64,000 nucleotides of DNA. Origin: JACDER01 sp963717765. Lineage in GTDB: Bacteria; Actinomycetota; Thermoleophilia; Gaiellales; Gaiellaceae. Made by a program: the position numbers and the translations under genes. Within the stretch, counting starts at the first letter, position 1. The number at the start of each line of letters is the position of its first letter. The notes under the pieces were generated by a model. The model made no database searches and had not been told where the DNA came from. It saw only the letters and a list, made by a program, of their open reading frames with translations. Location: assembly GCA_963717765.1 (NCBI GenBank), contig CAVQWX010000003.1, positions 806,001 through 870,000 on the forward strand, in the 5' to 3' direction. This document shows positions 33,647 to 41,537 of the stretch, piece by piece.

Positions 33647-34479
33647 AGCGCGTCCTCCTCATCCTCCCGCTCGCCGCCGTGCTCGCGGGCTGCTCGGGCA
33701 GCTCCAAGACGCCGACGATCACGGTCGGGCCGGCGCATGTCTACAAGCTGGTCGACAAGTCGCCAGCGTCAGGCGTCGCGCCCGGCAAGCCGACCACGGT
33801 CGGCTTCGCGGTGCAGCAGCCGTCAGGCAAGGTGCTGACGGCGTACAAGACCGGCCCCGGGCCGCACACCGGCATCCATCTGATCATCGTTTCCAACGAT
33901 CTGTCGACGATCATCCACCGCCACCCGCCGGTTCAGCCGGACGGCCATGTTTCGGAGCAGGTCGTCCTCCCGAAGCCCGGTGACTACACCGTGCTCTCGG
34001 ACATCTATCCGAAGACGGGCGTGATCCCGAACTTCCAGCTCCGCTACGGCATACACGCCAAAGGCACGGAGCACCCGCAGCCGCTCCCGCCGTTCAAAGC
34101 GAGGCAGGTGGTGGACGGCTACACGGTGACGATGCACGGCAAGCCGAAGCTGCACGTCGCCGAGCCCGCGATCCTGAAGCTCACCGTCACGGCGCCGAAC
34201 GGTAAGCCCGCGCCGTTCCAGGTCTGGTACGGAGCGCTCGGGCACGCGGTCTTCTTCCAGCACAAGAGCCTGGCCTACTTCCACACGCACATCTGCGGCC
34301 CGAACACGCCTGGGTGCACGTCCGTCCTCGGCCAGCCGAACATCAAGGGAACGTCGACGAAGCCCGGCGTCCTTCGCGCCGGCATCCTGCTGCCCGGCTC
34401 GGGGACCTGGGAGCTCTTCCTGCAGTTCAAGTCGAACGGGCACATTGTCACCGTCCCGTACACGCTCCACGTCCGGTGA
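33643..34479 (+). CDS. Lipoprotein, probable copper-handling type
   Basis: 278 residues from GTG 33643 (GTGA overlap). A lipoprotein signal ends at LAGCSG, lipidated Cys about 17. Two beta-rich domains follow: one with TGIHLIIVSNDLSTIIHRHP, the other with WYGALGHAVFFQHKSLAYFH and THICGPNTPGC. The paired block 'G-x-L-GHAV...L-x-YFHTH' resembles exported proteins found beside copper genes in actinobacteria, with His as likely metal ligands. The CopC/YcnI cluster 3 kb downstream supports, but does not prove, a copper role. Confidence 0.7.
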   Translation: MKRVLLILPLAAVLAGCSGSSKTPTITVGPAHVYKLVDKSPASGVAPGKPTTVGFAVQQPSGKVLTAYKTGPGPHTGIHLIIVSNDLSTIIHRHPPVQPDGHVSEQVVLPKPGDYTVLSDIYPKTGVIPNFQLRYGIHAKGTEHPQPLPPFKARQVVDGYTVTMHGKPKLHVAEPAILKLTVTAPNGKPAPFQVWYGALGHAVFFQHKSLAYFHTHICGPNTPGCTSVLGQPNIKGTSTKPGVLRAGILLPGSGTWELFLQFKSNGHIVTVPYTLHVR

Positions 34480-35033
34480 CGCACGACGTCACGGTTGCGC
34501 TGTCCGTCCTCGGCGTGGTCGGGCAGGTGCTCGTCATCGCCTTTGCCGGGATCGGCTTCCTCGCGCTCGTGGGCGTGCGCGGGCCGCTCGGGGCGGTGCG
34601 CGGCTGGGTGGAGGGCTACGAGCTCTGGCTCGCGTTCGCCGTCTCCGCGGTCGCGACGGGGGGCAGTCTCTTCTTCTCGGAGATCGCGAACTACTTCCCC
34701 TGCGAGCTCTGCTGGTACCAGCGCATCTGCATGTACCCGCTCTCGATCGTCACGCTGCTCGCCGCCCTGCGCGACGACACGCGCGTGGCGCGCTACCTGC
34801 TGCCGCTTCCCATCGTCGGCGCCGGAGTGTCCGTCTACCATCTACTCGTCGAGAACGGTGTCGTGGACCAGAGCCGTTCGTGCCTGATCTCCGCCCCCGG
34901 AGGGTGCGCGACCAAGTGGATCAACGAGTTCGGCTACATGACGATCCCCACGCTGGCGCTGACCGGCTTCCTGCTCGTGCTCGCGTTCCTATTGCTGGCG
35001 GCGTTCGCTGATGCCGAGCGGGAAGCAGGCTAG
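34476..35033 (+). CDS. dsbB: Disulfide bond formation protein DsbB
   Basis: 185 residues from GTG 34476 (GTGA overlap), four or five membrane helices. The quinone-side active site CELCWYQRICMYPLS (CxxC at about 70-73) and a second outer-loop pair SRSCLISAPGGCATKW are those of DsbB/BdbC. It reoxidises a DsbA-like thiol oxidase with quinone. The next gene, a DsbA-like protein, starts inside its last 23 bases, so the pair is made together. Confidence 0.9.
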   Translation: MTHDVTVALSVLGVVGQVLVIAFAGIGFLALVGVRGPLGAVRGWVEGYELWLAFAVSAVATGGSLFFSEIANYFPCELCWYQRICMYPLSIVTLLAALRDDTRVARYLLPLPIVGAGVSVYHLLVENGVVDQSRSCLISAPGGCATKWINEFGYMTIPTLALTGFLLVLAFLLLAAFADAEREAG

Positions 35034-35772
35034 ACGCGCCCGCCAGGAGGCGCAGCGCAAGCCGCCTCCGGTCAAGGGAGCGCGCGCGCGGCGCCAGGCC
35101 TCGCCCAGGGTGCTGCTGATCGCGGGCGGCGCGCTTCTCGCGATCGGGGCGATCGTGGCGGTCGTGATCGTGCTGACCAGCGGCGGGAGCTCGAAGCCGC
35201 CGGCGCCCCTGCCCGGCGCGGCCGACGTGGAGAAGCTCTTCGGCGGCATCCCGCAGACGGGCAACCGGCTCGGCGACCCCGCCGCTCCCGTGACGATGGT
35301 CGAGTACGTCGACCTCCAGTGCCCCATCTGCAAGGCGTTCGAGGAGCAGGTCCTACCGGAGATCCTCAAGACGTACGTACGCAAGGGGAAGCTGCAGATC
35401 CAGGCGCGGCCGATCGCGTTCATCGGCCCCGATTCGCAGACCGGGCAGGCCGGCGCGATCGCGGCGAGCCAGCAGGACCGGATGTTCAACTACATGCAGA
35501 TCCTGTACCTCAATCAAGGGGCGGAGAACAGCGGTTGGCTCAGCCAGAACACGGCCGAGTCGGCCGCCGTCAGCGTCGGGATCGACCTCGACCGGTTCCG
35601 TTCCGCGCTCGGCTCCTCGGAGACGGAGAACCAGGCCGCGTCCTTCGAGGCTCAGGCCTCTCAGGACGGCGTGCAAGGGACACCGACGATCCTCCTCGGC
35701 AAGACCGGCCAGACGCTTACCGAGACGGCGCCCGACCAGGTGCTCGCGACGCTCGCGCAGCTGACGAAGTGA
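35011..35772 (+). CDS. DsbA-family thioredoxin-fold protein, membrane-anchored
   Basis: 253 residues. A basic N-terminal tail and one membrane helix (about 34-55) tether an outer thioredoxin-fold domain with CPIC at about 106-109 (DLQCPICKAFEEQVLPEI) and the cis-Pro loop GVQGTPTILLG. This is the BdbD/DsbA type that introduces disulfides in exported proteins. It overlaps dsbB by 23 bases and shares its 3' end, tail to tail, with the minus-strand gene below. Confidence 0.9.
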   Translation: MPSGKQARRARQEAQRKPPPVKGARARRQASPRVLLIAGGALLAIGAIVAVVIVLTSGGSSKPPAPLPGAADVEKLFGGIPQTGNRLGDPAAPVTMVEYVDLQCPICKAFEEQVLPEILKTYVRKGKLQIQARPIAFIGPDSQTGQAGAIAASQQDRMFNYMQILYLNQGAENSGWLSQNTAESAAVSVGIDLDRFRSALGSSETENQAASFEAQASQDGVQGTPTILLGKTGQTLTETAPDQVLATLAQLTK

Positions 35773-36409
35773 AGACGTAGAGAAGGCACGTCGCGGCTCC
35801 CGCGACGAGGGCCACGACCACGGTCGCACGCGCGAGCGCGAACGGGAGCGAGGTGAGGGGCAGCCCGCGCCAGACCATCGGGGCCAGCGCGACACCGGTG
35901 TAGACGCCGAAGGCGCCGATCGCGAGGACGGCGGGGAGCCGCGTCTTCGCCGGGACGAGGCCGGCGAGCGCGACAGCGCCCGCCAGCGGCAGCAGGACGA
36001 GGATCGCGGTCGAGCCCGTGTGCGCGGCGTACGCGGTGATCGACGCCACCGCCGTGAGCACGGGAAAGACGATCGCCGCGCGCTTCCACCGGAACGCGGC
36101 CAGGCCCGCCGCCGCGAGCAGCACCCCGAGCACGATCCACGGCCAGACGGCGGGGCGCGGGACGCGCGCCAAAGTCCCCGAGACGATGCCGGCGTCGTCG
36201 GCGGGGACGCGCCAGCGGCCGCGGAAGGCGTACAGGCGGTGCTCGTGGATCTTCCCGCTCGGGAGCCGGAGCCAGAGCCGGTCGCCGTCCACGATCCGCG
36301 CCTCGATGCCCGCGGGAATGTGGGTGATCTGCGCGCGGTAGTCGACCGCGGCGGGCGACCCGCCGATGATGTGGGCGAGCACCGTTATCAGGGCCAGACA
36401 GCAGGTCAC
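35717..36409 (-). CDS. Polytopic membrane protein, unknown
   Basis: About 230 residues from GTG 36407-36409, preceded by AGGATACGACG. A signal-like helix, a small outer domain (ITHIPAGIEARIVDGDRLWL and HEHRLYAFRGRW), then five membrane helices. A longer start at 36529 would overlap the divergent gene and add a low-complexity Arg-rich segment, so I reject it. The 3' end overlaps the DsbA gene by 56 bases. No family recognised. Confidence 0.6.
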   Translation of the reverse strand: MTCCLALITVLAHIIGGSPAAVDYRAQITHIPAGIEARIVDGDRLWLRLPSGKIHEHRLYAFRGRWRVPADDAGIVSGTLARVPRPAVWPWIVLGVLLAAAGLAAFRWKRAAIVFPVLTAVASITAYAAHTGSTAILVLLPLAGAVALAGLVPAKTRLPAVLAIGAFGVYTGVALAPMVWRGLPLTSLPFALARATVVVALVAGAATCLLYVFTSSAARASRAPGRAPSR

Positions 36410-36429
36410 CGTCGTATCCTTCCTGGACG

Positions 36430-37044
36430 ATGAAGGTGATCCGAGCGCTTGCCTGGCTCGGGGGCGGCGCTCTGGTCGTCCTCGCCGCGCGCGCGGTCGT
36501 CTACGCGCTCTCGCCGTCGCCGCTGGCACAGGCCTTCGAGGGCCGCGCCGGCGGTCCGGCGCTGCCGTTCGTGATCCTCGGGGCCGCGGTACTCGGGTTC
36601 GCGATCGCGACCGCGGCGGTCGGCCTGGCCGCGCTCGGCGTGCGCGAGCGCGCGGTACTGGCGAACGCGCCGGCTCCGCGCCTCCGCCTCGGCCGGATGC
36701 TCGCGCGCGCGGTCCTCATGTGCGCGGCCACGTGCTTCGCGTTCGCCATGTTCGAGTCGTGGGTGCACTGGCGCGCGGGCCTCGGCTGGCACGGTCTGCA
36801 CTGCCTGACCGGCCCCGTGCATCGCAACGCGATCCCGATCCTCGCGGCGCTCTCGTTGGTCGCGGCCGCGCTTGCCTCAGCCCTCGAGCACGTGCTCGCG
36901 TGGATGCGGCGGACAATTGCGAGCCTGCGCGCCGCCCGCCGCGGCCAGATCGCGCTCCCCGTCTTCTTCGCCCCGGCGCTCGCCCTCCCCGCGGGCGCCG
37001 CCTTCCGCGCGCTCGGCGCGCGTGGGCCCCCAAAGTCAGGGTAG
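36430..37044 (+). CDS. Polytopic membrane protein with Trp/His motif, unknown
   Basis: 204 residues with four or five membrane helices. A conserved-looking outer or membrane motif FESWVHWRAGLGWHGLHCL followed by GPVHRNAIPILAAL contains three His and one Cys. Divergent from the gene at 36409 (20-base gap) and 40 bases upstream of the copper gene ycnI on the same strand. A part in copper handling is inference from context. Confidence 0.6.
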   Translation: MKVIRALAWLGGGALVVLAARAVVYALSPSPLAQAFEGRAGGPALPFVILGAAVLGFAIATAAVGLAALGVRERAVLANAPAPRLRLGRMLARAVLMCAATCFAFAMFESWVHWRAGLGWHGLHCLTGPVHRNAIPILAALSLVAAALASALEHVLAWMRRTIASLRAARRGQIALPVFFAPALALPAGAAFRALGARGPPKSG

Positions 37045-37084
37045 CCCCGCTACAGCCCTGATTCCCTGAGGAAAGGAGACAGCT

Positions 37085-37666
37085 TTGAAACGGATTACGG
37101 CGCTTGGCGCCGCCCTCGTAGCTGCGCTCGTCGTCACGTCGGCGGCGATGGCGCACGCCGAGATCAGTCCCCCCGTGACGGTCTCGAAGCATCTGCAGCT
37201 CTTCACGCTGGCGGTGCCGACCGAGAAGGAGGACGCGACTACAACCGGAATCGAGCTCACCGTCCCGGACGGGTTCGGCATCGACTCGTTCGTGCCGGCC
37301 GCGGGCTGGAAGCGGGCGGTCCAGGCCACCGGATCGGGCGAGGAGGCCGTAGTGCAAAAGGTGGTTTGGACCGGCGGCAGCACCCCGACAGAAGAGGACT
37401 CGGTCTTCCAGTTCCTGGCCTCGCCGGACTCGGCGAAGACCTACACGCTCCAGGTGCGGCAGACGTACTCGGACGGATCCGTCGTCGACTGGTCGGGGCC
37501 GGAGAGCTCTGACACGCCGGCTCCGCTCGTCGAGGCGAAGGACTCGCTCGGCGGAGGCGGGACGTCGATCGTGACTTGGATCGCCCTCGTCCTGGGCGCG
37601 GTCGCCCTCGCGATCGGCCTGATCGCGCTGGCCGGCAGGGGAGGAGGGAAGCGCGAGCTGGCATGA
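37085..37666 (+). CDS. ycnI: YcnI-type copper chaperone (DUF1775)
   Basis: 193 residues from TTG 37085 after AAAGGAGAC. Signal peptide 1-22; the mature protein would begin with HAEISPP, giving the N-terminal His that in characterised YcnI binds Cu(II) through a monohistidine brace. The conserved Trp is in VVWTGG. A C-terminal membrane helix (about 168-187) anchors it outside. TLAVPTEKEDATTTGIELTV is the typical DUF1775 block. Its stop overlaps the start of the CopC-CopD gene. Confidence 0.9.
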   Translation: MKRITALGAALVAALVVTSAAMAHAEISPPVTVSKHLQLFTLAVPTEKEDATTTGIELTVPDGFGIDSFVPAAGWKRAVQATGSGEEAVVQKVVWTGGSTPTEEDSVFQFLASPDSAKTYTLQVRQTYSDGSVVDWSGPESSDTPAPLVEAKDSLGGGGTSIVTWIALVLGAVALAIGLIALAGRGGGKRELA

Positions 37667-39351
37667 GGAAGCTGGCGCTCATTGCGGCGGTGGTGGGGGC
37701 ACTCGCCCTTCCCGCCGCCGCCTGGGCGCACGCCGCGCTCATCACCACCAGCCCGCTCGGCAACAAGGTTCTGAACACGGCCCCGAGCCAGATCACGATG
37801 ACCTACTCGGAGCCGATCGAGCCGCGCTTCGCGATCGTCTCGGTCACGGACGCGGCCGGGAACCTGGTCACGAACGGCTCGCCGAGCCGCTCCCCGCAGG
37901 ACGCGAACACGCTCGTCGTACCGCTCGAGCATGTCCCCGAGGGCTGGTACCTCGTCTACTGGCGGGTGATCTCGGTGGACGGGCACCCCGTGCGCGGCGC
38001 GTGGACGTTCGCCGTCGGCCCGAACGCCGGGCCGGCGCCGCAGTTCGTCATCCCGTCCATCTCGGAGACGGCGGCGACACCGACGCTCGTGATCCTGCGC
38101 TGGATCGTCTTTCTGTCGCTGATGGCTGCCGTCGGCCTGTTCGTGATGCGGACGCTAATCGCGCGCTCGCTCGTGAAGCTGCGCTGGGTGACAGTCGCGT
38201 GGGCGGTCGCGATCGGCATCGCGATCGTCGCGACCCCGATCTACGTCGATGTCGCGACCGCGAAGTTCGCCCTACGCTCGCCCTTCGACCTGGGGACGCT
38301 GATCCCGCTCATGCGCGACTCGCAGTTCGGTCGTGGGTACCTCGACCTCGAGCTGTGCCTGCTCCTGTTCGCCTACGCTGGGGCGATGGCGATCTGGCTC
38401 GACCGGCCGGAGCGCGGGAGGCGCACGACGGGTGCGCTGCTTGCTCTCGTCGGAGGGCTTCTGGCCGCCGCCGCGGCCACATGCGTGCCCGCGGTCAGCG
38501 GGCACGCGGGGCAGACGTCGCCGCGCGGCATCGCTATCCCGGTGGACTGGATCCACATCGCCTCTGGCGCGGTCTGGGTCGGGGGCCTGATCGGATTGCT
38601 CGTGATCGGCGCGACCCTGCGCGTCCCCGGTCTCGTCCGCGTCGTCCCGCGCTTCTCGAACGTCGCGTTTGTCTCGGTCATGGCACTGATAGGTGCGGGG
38701 ATCGGGAATTCGCTCTTCCACCTGCCCACGCTGGCGTCACTGTGGGAGACCTCGTACGGGAAGATGGTCCTGATCAAGATCGGAGTGCTCGCGGTCGCAA
38801 TGCTGGTCGCCTCCGGAAACCTGCTGCGAAACGCCCCGCGCCTGCGCGCGGCCCAGCAGCGGCCGGATCTGGTCGAGGGCGCTGCGTCGTCGCTCCGCAA
38901 GCTCGTCAGCGTCGAGGTCGTGCTGGTGGTCGGGACGATCTTCTGCGCCGCGCTTCTCACCAGCCTCGCGCCGCCCTCACAGGCGCTCGCCCAGGTCGGG
39001 AAGGCGAAGGCGACCGTCGGCCCCGGCACCGTGGCGAAAGCGGTCGAGGAAAACGGCTACAAGGTCGAGCTTGCGATCGCGCCCAACCGCGCCGCCGTCC
39101 AGAACGACTTTTCCGTCAAGCTCACCAAGGACGGGCAGCCGGTGACCGACGCGCGCGTCACCACCGGCTTCTCCATGCTGGACATGGAGATGGGCACGCA
39201 GACGTACCAGTTCCAGCAGACCGCGCCGGGCGTCTACTCGCGCCAGTCTCCGGCGCTCGTCATGGTCGGCCACTGGGGGATCGCCTTCACGGTCGAGCCG
39301 CGAGGCGGCAAGCCGTTCACCGTCCTCTTCGTCGACAAGGCAGGTGGCTGA
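37663..39351 (+). CDS. CopC-CopD fusion with C-terminal YtkA/FixH-like domain
   Basis: 562 residues from ATG 37663 (ATGA overlap with ycnI). Signal 1-22, mature N terminus HAALITTSPLGNKVL (Cu-binding His of CopC) with VDGHPVRG as the second CopC site; CopD domain of about eight membrane helices (140-440); then an outer domain (about 470-562) with MLDMEMG and HWGIAF, like YtkA/FixH. It resembles Bacillus YobN/YcnJ-type importers. It is thought to bind Cu outside and move it across the membrane; the third domain may accept or release copper. Confidence 0.9.
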   Translation: MRKLALIAAVVGALALPAAAWAHAALITTSPLGNKVLNTAPSQITMTYSEPIEPRFAIVSVTDAAGNLVTNGSPSRSPQDANTLVVPLEHVPEGWYLVYWRVISVDGHPVRGAWTFAVGPNAGPAPQFVIPSISETAATPTLVILRWIVFLSLMAAVGLFVMRTLIARSLVKLRWVTVAWAVAIGIAIVATPIYVDVATAKFALRSPFDLGTLIPLMRDSQFGRGYLDLELCLLLFAYAGAMAIWLDRPERGRRTTGALLALVGGLLAAAAATCVPAVSGHAGQTSPRGIAIPVDWIHIASGAVWVGGLIGLLVIGATLRVPGLVRVVPRFSNVAFVSVMALIGAGIGNSLFHLPTLASLWETSYGKMVLIKIGVLAVAMLVASGNLLRNAPRLRAAQQRPDLVEGAASSLRKLVSVEVVLVVGTIFCAALLTSLAPPSQALAQVGKAKATVGPGTVAKAVEENGYKVELAIAPNRAAVQNDFSVKLTKDGQPVTDARVTTGFSMLDMEMGTQTYQFQQTAPGVYSRQSPALVMVGHWGIAFTVEPRGGKPFTVLFVDKAGG

Positions 39352-39449
39352 TGGTCTGGTTCCGCTTCGCATCCGCGCTGCTCGCGCTCGCCGCCGGTAT
39401 CGCCGCGGTCGTGGTCGTGATCATGCTCATCCATCAGACCGTGACCTAG
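39351..39449 (+). CDS. 32-residue single-span membrane peptide
   Basis: ATG 39351 overlaps the TGA of the CopC-CopD gene (TGATG) and the frame ends at TAG 39447-39449. Almost the whole peptide is one membrane helix (ALLALAAGIAAVVVVIMLIH). Tight coupling to a membrane copper protein suggests a small subunit or a helper, as seen with other small membrane proteins, but there is no direct evidence. Confidence 0.5.
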   Translation: MVWFRFASALLALAAGIAAVVVVIMLIHQTVT

Positions 39450-39453
39450 TCGG

Positions 39454-39459
39454 TATACT
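39454..39459 (+). promoter_or_regulatory. -10 element of leaderless RHH/MazF operon
   Basis: TATACT at 39454-39459, followed after six bases by ATG 39466. The transcript would start at or one base from the ATG. No Shine-Dalgarno sequence precedes the ATG, which supports leaderless initiation. Confidence 0.5.
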
Positions 39460-39465
39460 GGATGT

Positions 39466-39726
39466 ATGACAACTCAGGTTCCAGTTCGTCTGACTGATGG
39501 GGATCTCGCCGCGCTTGATCGGGCTGTCGCGTCGGGGCGATTCGCGAACCGGAGCGACGCGCTGCGTGCCGGCCTCAAGGCGATCCTGCGCGAGGAGCGC
39601 GAGCGGGAGATCGAGGACGCCTACCGACGCGGATACGGCGAGCAACCGCAGGAGGAGTGGATCGGCCAAGCTGGACTGGCCGCCCTCGAGATGATCTTTG
39701 CGTCGGAACAGGACGAGCAGCTGTGA
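39466..39726 (+). CDS. Ribbon-helix-helix antitoxin
   Basis: 86 residues. The N terminus TTQVPVRLTDGDLAALDRAV followed by FANRSDALRAGLKAIL is a ribbon-helix-helix DNA-binding unit as in MazE/ParD-like antitoxins; the acidic C-terminal half would wrap the toxin. Its TGA overlaps the GTG of the MazF-type gene (GTGA), so antitoxin and toxin are coupled. It should repress its own promoter. Confidence 0.85.
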   Translation: MTTQVPVRLTDGDLAALDRAVASGRFANRSDALRAGLKAILREEREREIEDAYRRGYGEQPQEEWIGQAGLAALEMIFASEQDEQL

Positions 39727-40039
39727 ATCGTGGCGCGATCTACGAGACGGAAGCCGGCGCGCGACGTGGTCCGGTCGTCGTGCTGACGCGTAACCGCGCC
39801 ATCCCTCTTCTCGCCAACGTGACCGTGGCCGCCGTCACAACGCGAATACGCGGCCTACCGACCGAAGTGACCGTGGACGGGCGCTACGGCCTCGACCGTG
39901 AGTCCGTTATCAACTGCGACAACCTCGTGACCATCCCAAAGTCCGCGTTGGGGCGACGGCGCGGAGAGCTGATCCAGAGGCGACTGCCCGGCTACGTGAG
40001 GCGCTCATCATCGCGCCTCGAGGTCTCGACCATGCGTGA
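39723..40039 (+). CDS. mazF: MazF/PemK-type mRNA interferase, one frameshift
   Basis: About 105 residues from GTG 39723. N terminus NRGAIYETEAGARRGPVVVL and central VTVAAVTTRIRGLPTEVTV and CDNLVTIPKSALGRR match MazF. In the given sequence the frame runs on into the next gene; a one-base change at 39969-39976 (ctgatcca, where ctggatcca is expected) restores the normal tail DPEATARLREALIIA and GLDHA, ending at TGA 40037-40039. I take that as the true end. It would cut mRNA when the antitoxin is lost. Confidence 0.8.
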
Positions 40040-40415
40040 GGCGTCCTGCAGCTGCGGACAGCTCCGCGTGCGGGTGGAGGGAGAGCCGGTGCGCATCTCT
40101 ATGTGCCACTGCTTCGCCTGCCAGCGCCAGACCGGCAGCGCGTTCTCGATGCAGGCGCGCTACCCCAAGGAGCAGGTGCAGGTTGAGGGCCGCTACTTGG
40201 ACTACGTCCGCGAGAACGACGAAGGGGAGGAGCGGACGTTCCACTTCTGCCCCGACTGCGGCTCGACCGTCTGGTACCAGACCGACCCGGAGCTGATCGC
40301 CGTCCGGATCGGCAACTTCGCCGATCCGAGCTTCCCGCCGCCGCGCGTCTCGGTGTGGGAATCAGGCCACCGGCATTCCTGGGTCACGCCTCCCGAAGGC
40401 GCGGAGCGCGACTAG
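40032..40415 (+). CDS. GFA-family (CENP-V) zinc protein
   Basis: 127 residues from ATG 40032, overlapping the corrected MazF end by 8 bases. It has the GFA zinc motifs: CSCGQLRVRV at the start, MCHCFACQRQTGSAFS near 24-39 and FCPDCGS near 78-84, seven Cys in the classical pattern. The family includes glutathione-dependent formaldehyde-activating enzymes but most members have no proven substrate. Its stop TAG interlocks with the stop of the convergent toxin gene in the tetranucleotide CTAG. Confidence 0.88.
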   Translation: MREASCSCGQLRVRVEGEPVRISMCHCFACQRQTGSAFSMQARYPKEQVQVEGRYLDYVRENDEGEERTFHFCPDCGSTVWYQTDPELIAVRIGNFADPSFPPPRVSVWESGHRHSWVTPPEGAERD

Positions 40416-40771
40416 CCGCCGAGCTCCTCGCGCCGCTCGCGCCGAAGCCGGGCGGCCGCTTCCTTGTACGCCGTTAGCCGTTCGCGCAGGCCGACGGCGA
40501 TCACACGGACGACAGCGATCGATCCATCGTTGGGATCGTTGTAGTAGACGAGCCGGAAGCGCGGCTTTCCGCGCCGGCGCTCGCGGTCGAACCGAATCAC
40601 CCGGCACTTGCTCAGGTCTCCGATCCGCAGCCGATTCCGGAGCGGGTCGCCGAGGTGTGGATTCTCTCCGAGCTCCTGGGCAACCCGGAGCGCGGCGAGC
40701 TGCACCCCTCGATCATCGAGTGCCTTCAGGTCCTCGAGCGCTGCGTCCGAGAACTTGACCGGATAGGTCAA
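40412..40771 (-). CDS. RelE/ParE-type toxin
   Basis: 119 residues from TTG 40769-40771, which overlaps the antitoxin stop (TTGA). An upstream start would run into the antitoxin gene. Features: VKFSDAALEDLKALDDRGV (helix 1), LRIGDLSKCRVIRFD and FRLVYYNDP, the usual RelE/ParE beta-sheet arrangement with basic residues. Either ribosome-dependent mRNA cleavage or gyrase inhibition is possible; the sequence does not decide. Confidence 0.75.
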   Translation of the reverse strand: MTYPVKFSDAALEDLKALDDRGVQLAALRVAQELGENPHLGDPLRNRLRIGDLSKCRVIRFDRERRRGKPRFRLVYYNDPNDGSIAVVRVIAVGLRERLTAYKEAAARLRRERREELGG

Positions 40772-41088
40772 TCGCGGAGCTGCTCTGTGAGCCCGAGCTG
40801 ATCCGCAACCTCCTCGAGCGAGTGCCACCGTTCGGTGTTGCGGGCGAGCCGCCCGGCGACGGACAGCTCCAGAAGGATGTCGTCGAGGATCTCCTCCGTC
40901 TCGAGGGCGCGTTCGAAATCGGCGAGCGGCACGATGACACCCGCGTCCCGGTTGTAGATCCCGAGTCGAACGGCGCGGTCGGCGATGGAATCACTTGGAT
41001 CGTCGAGCTCGGCGAACTCGTGCAGGATCGCCGAAAGCTCCTCGCGAGCCTCCGTCGCCGCCAAGCGCCGGTTCTTCGCCTTCGCCAC
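40768..41088 (-). CDS. Phd/YefM-like antitoxin
   Basis: 106 residues from GTG 41088. The opening AATEAREELSAILHEFAE and VIVPLADFERALETEEIL follow the Phd/YefM pattern: an N-terminal DNA-binding fold and a flexible C-terminal helix that covers the toxin. Upstream, TAGCCT then six bases then GTG indicates a leaderless promoter. It is coupled to the toxin gene downstream. Confidence 0.75.
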   Translation of the reverse strand: MAKAKNRRLAATEAREELSAILHEFAELDDPSDSIADRAVRLGIYNRDAGVIVPLADFERALETEEILDDILLELSVAGRLARNTERWHSLEEVADQLGLTEQLRD

Positions 41089-41107
41089 GCAACCAGGCTA
41101 GCACGCG

Positions 41108-41127
41108 TTGTGCAACAAGTTGGACAA
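41108..41127. promoter_or_regulatory. Operator-like palindrome upstream of Phd/RelE-like pair
   Basis: TTGTGCAA (41108-41115) and TTGGACAA (41120-41127) form an inverted repeat with one mismatch, centred on CAAG. It lies about 10 bases upstream of the -10-like TAGCCT (minus strand), a position suited to autorepression by the antitoxin. Confidence 0.5.
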
Positions 41128-41517
41128 CTATCCGTTCCAACTTCGGATCAGCTCGCGCTGCTCGTCCGTCTCCGGGCGACCGCCGAGCTTCTCGAGCGTC
41201 TCTTCCGCGGAGTGCCCGTGCCGGCGCAGCCAGGCGCCGAGCACCGTCCCCGTCCGCCCGATCCCGCCGCGGCAGTGGACGAAGACCGTCCGCCCGTAGC
41301 CGAGCGCGTCGTCGATCGTGTTCAGGATCCGGCGCAGCTCCTCATGCGTCGGAACGCCGAAGTCGCGGATCGGCAGCCGACGCCGCTCGCACCTGCACGG
41401 GTACGGAGTGCGCTCGCCCTCCTCGGTCAGGTCCACGACGAAGTCCACGTCCGGCGGGATCTCCTCCGGATACGGCCCGCCGTACAGCCGCTCGCTCACC
41501 TGGAAACGTGTCATCAC
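41128..41517 (-). CDS. Dual-specificity phosphatase-like protein
   Basis: 129 residues with the cysteine phosphatase loop HCRGGIGRTGT near 80-90 (HCx5R) and an upstream Asp in LPIRDFGVPT as general acid. It lacks extra domains. Such proteins remove phosphate from proteins or small molecules such as inositol phosphates. The start may be the second of two adjacent Met codons. It is divergent from the exported protein gene at 41538, sharing a 20-base promoter region. Confidence 0.85.
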   Translation of the reverse strand: MMTRFQVSERLYGGPYPEEIPPDVDFVVDLTEEGERTPYPCRCERRRLPIRDFGVPTHEELRRILNTIDDALGYGRTVFVHCRGGIGRTGTVLGAWLRRHGHSAEETLEKLGGRPETDEQRELIRSWNG

Positions 41518-41537
41518 CGTATAAGTATCGTGCGGCG

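Noticed and set aside
36410..36529. Longer start of the 35717-36409 membrane protein
   Set aside because: It would add 40 Arg/Ala-rich residues overlapping the divergent gene; GTG 36409 has a ribosome-binding site.
39657..40415. A MazF-GFA fusion protein
   Set aside because: The join is explained by one missing base near 39972; the other frame gives a normal MazF tail and stop, and GFA has its own ATG.
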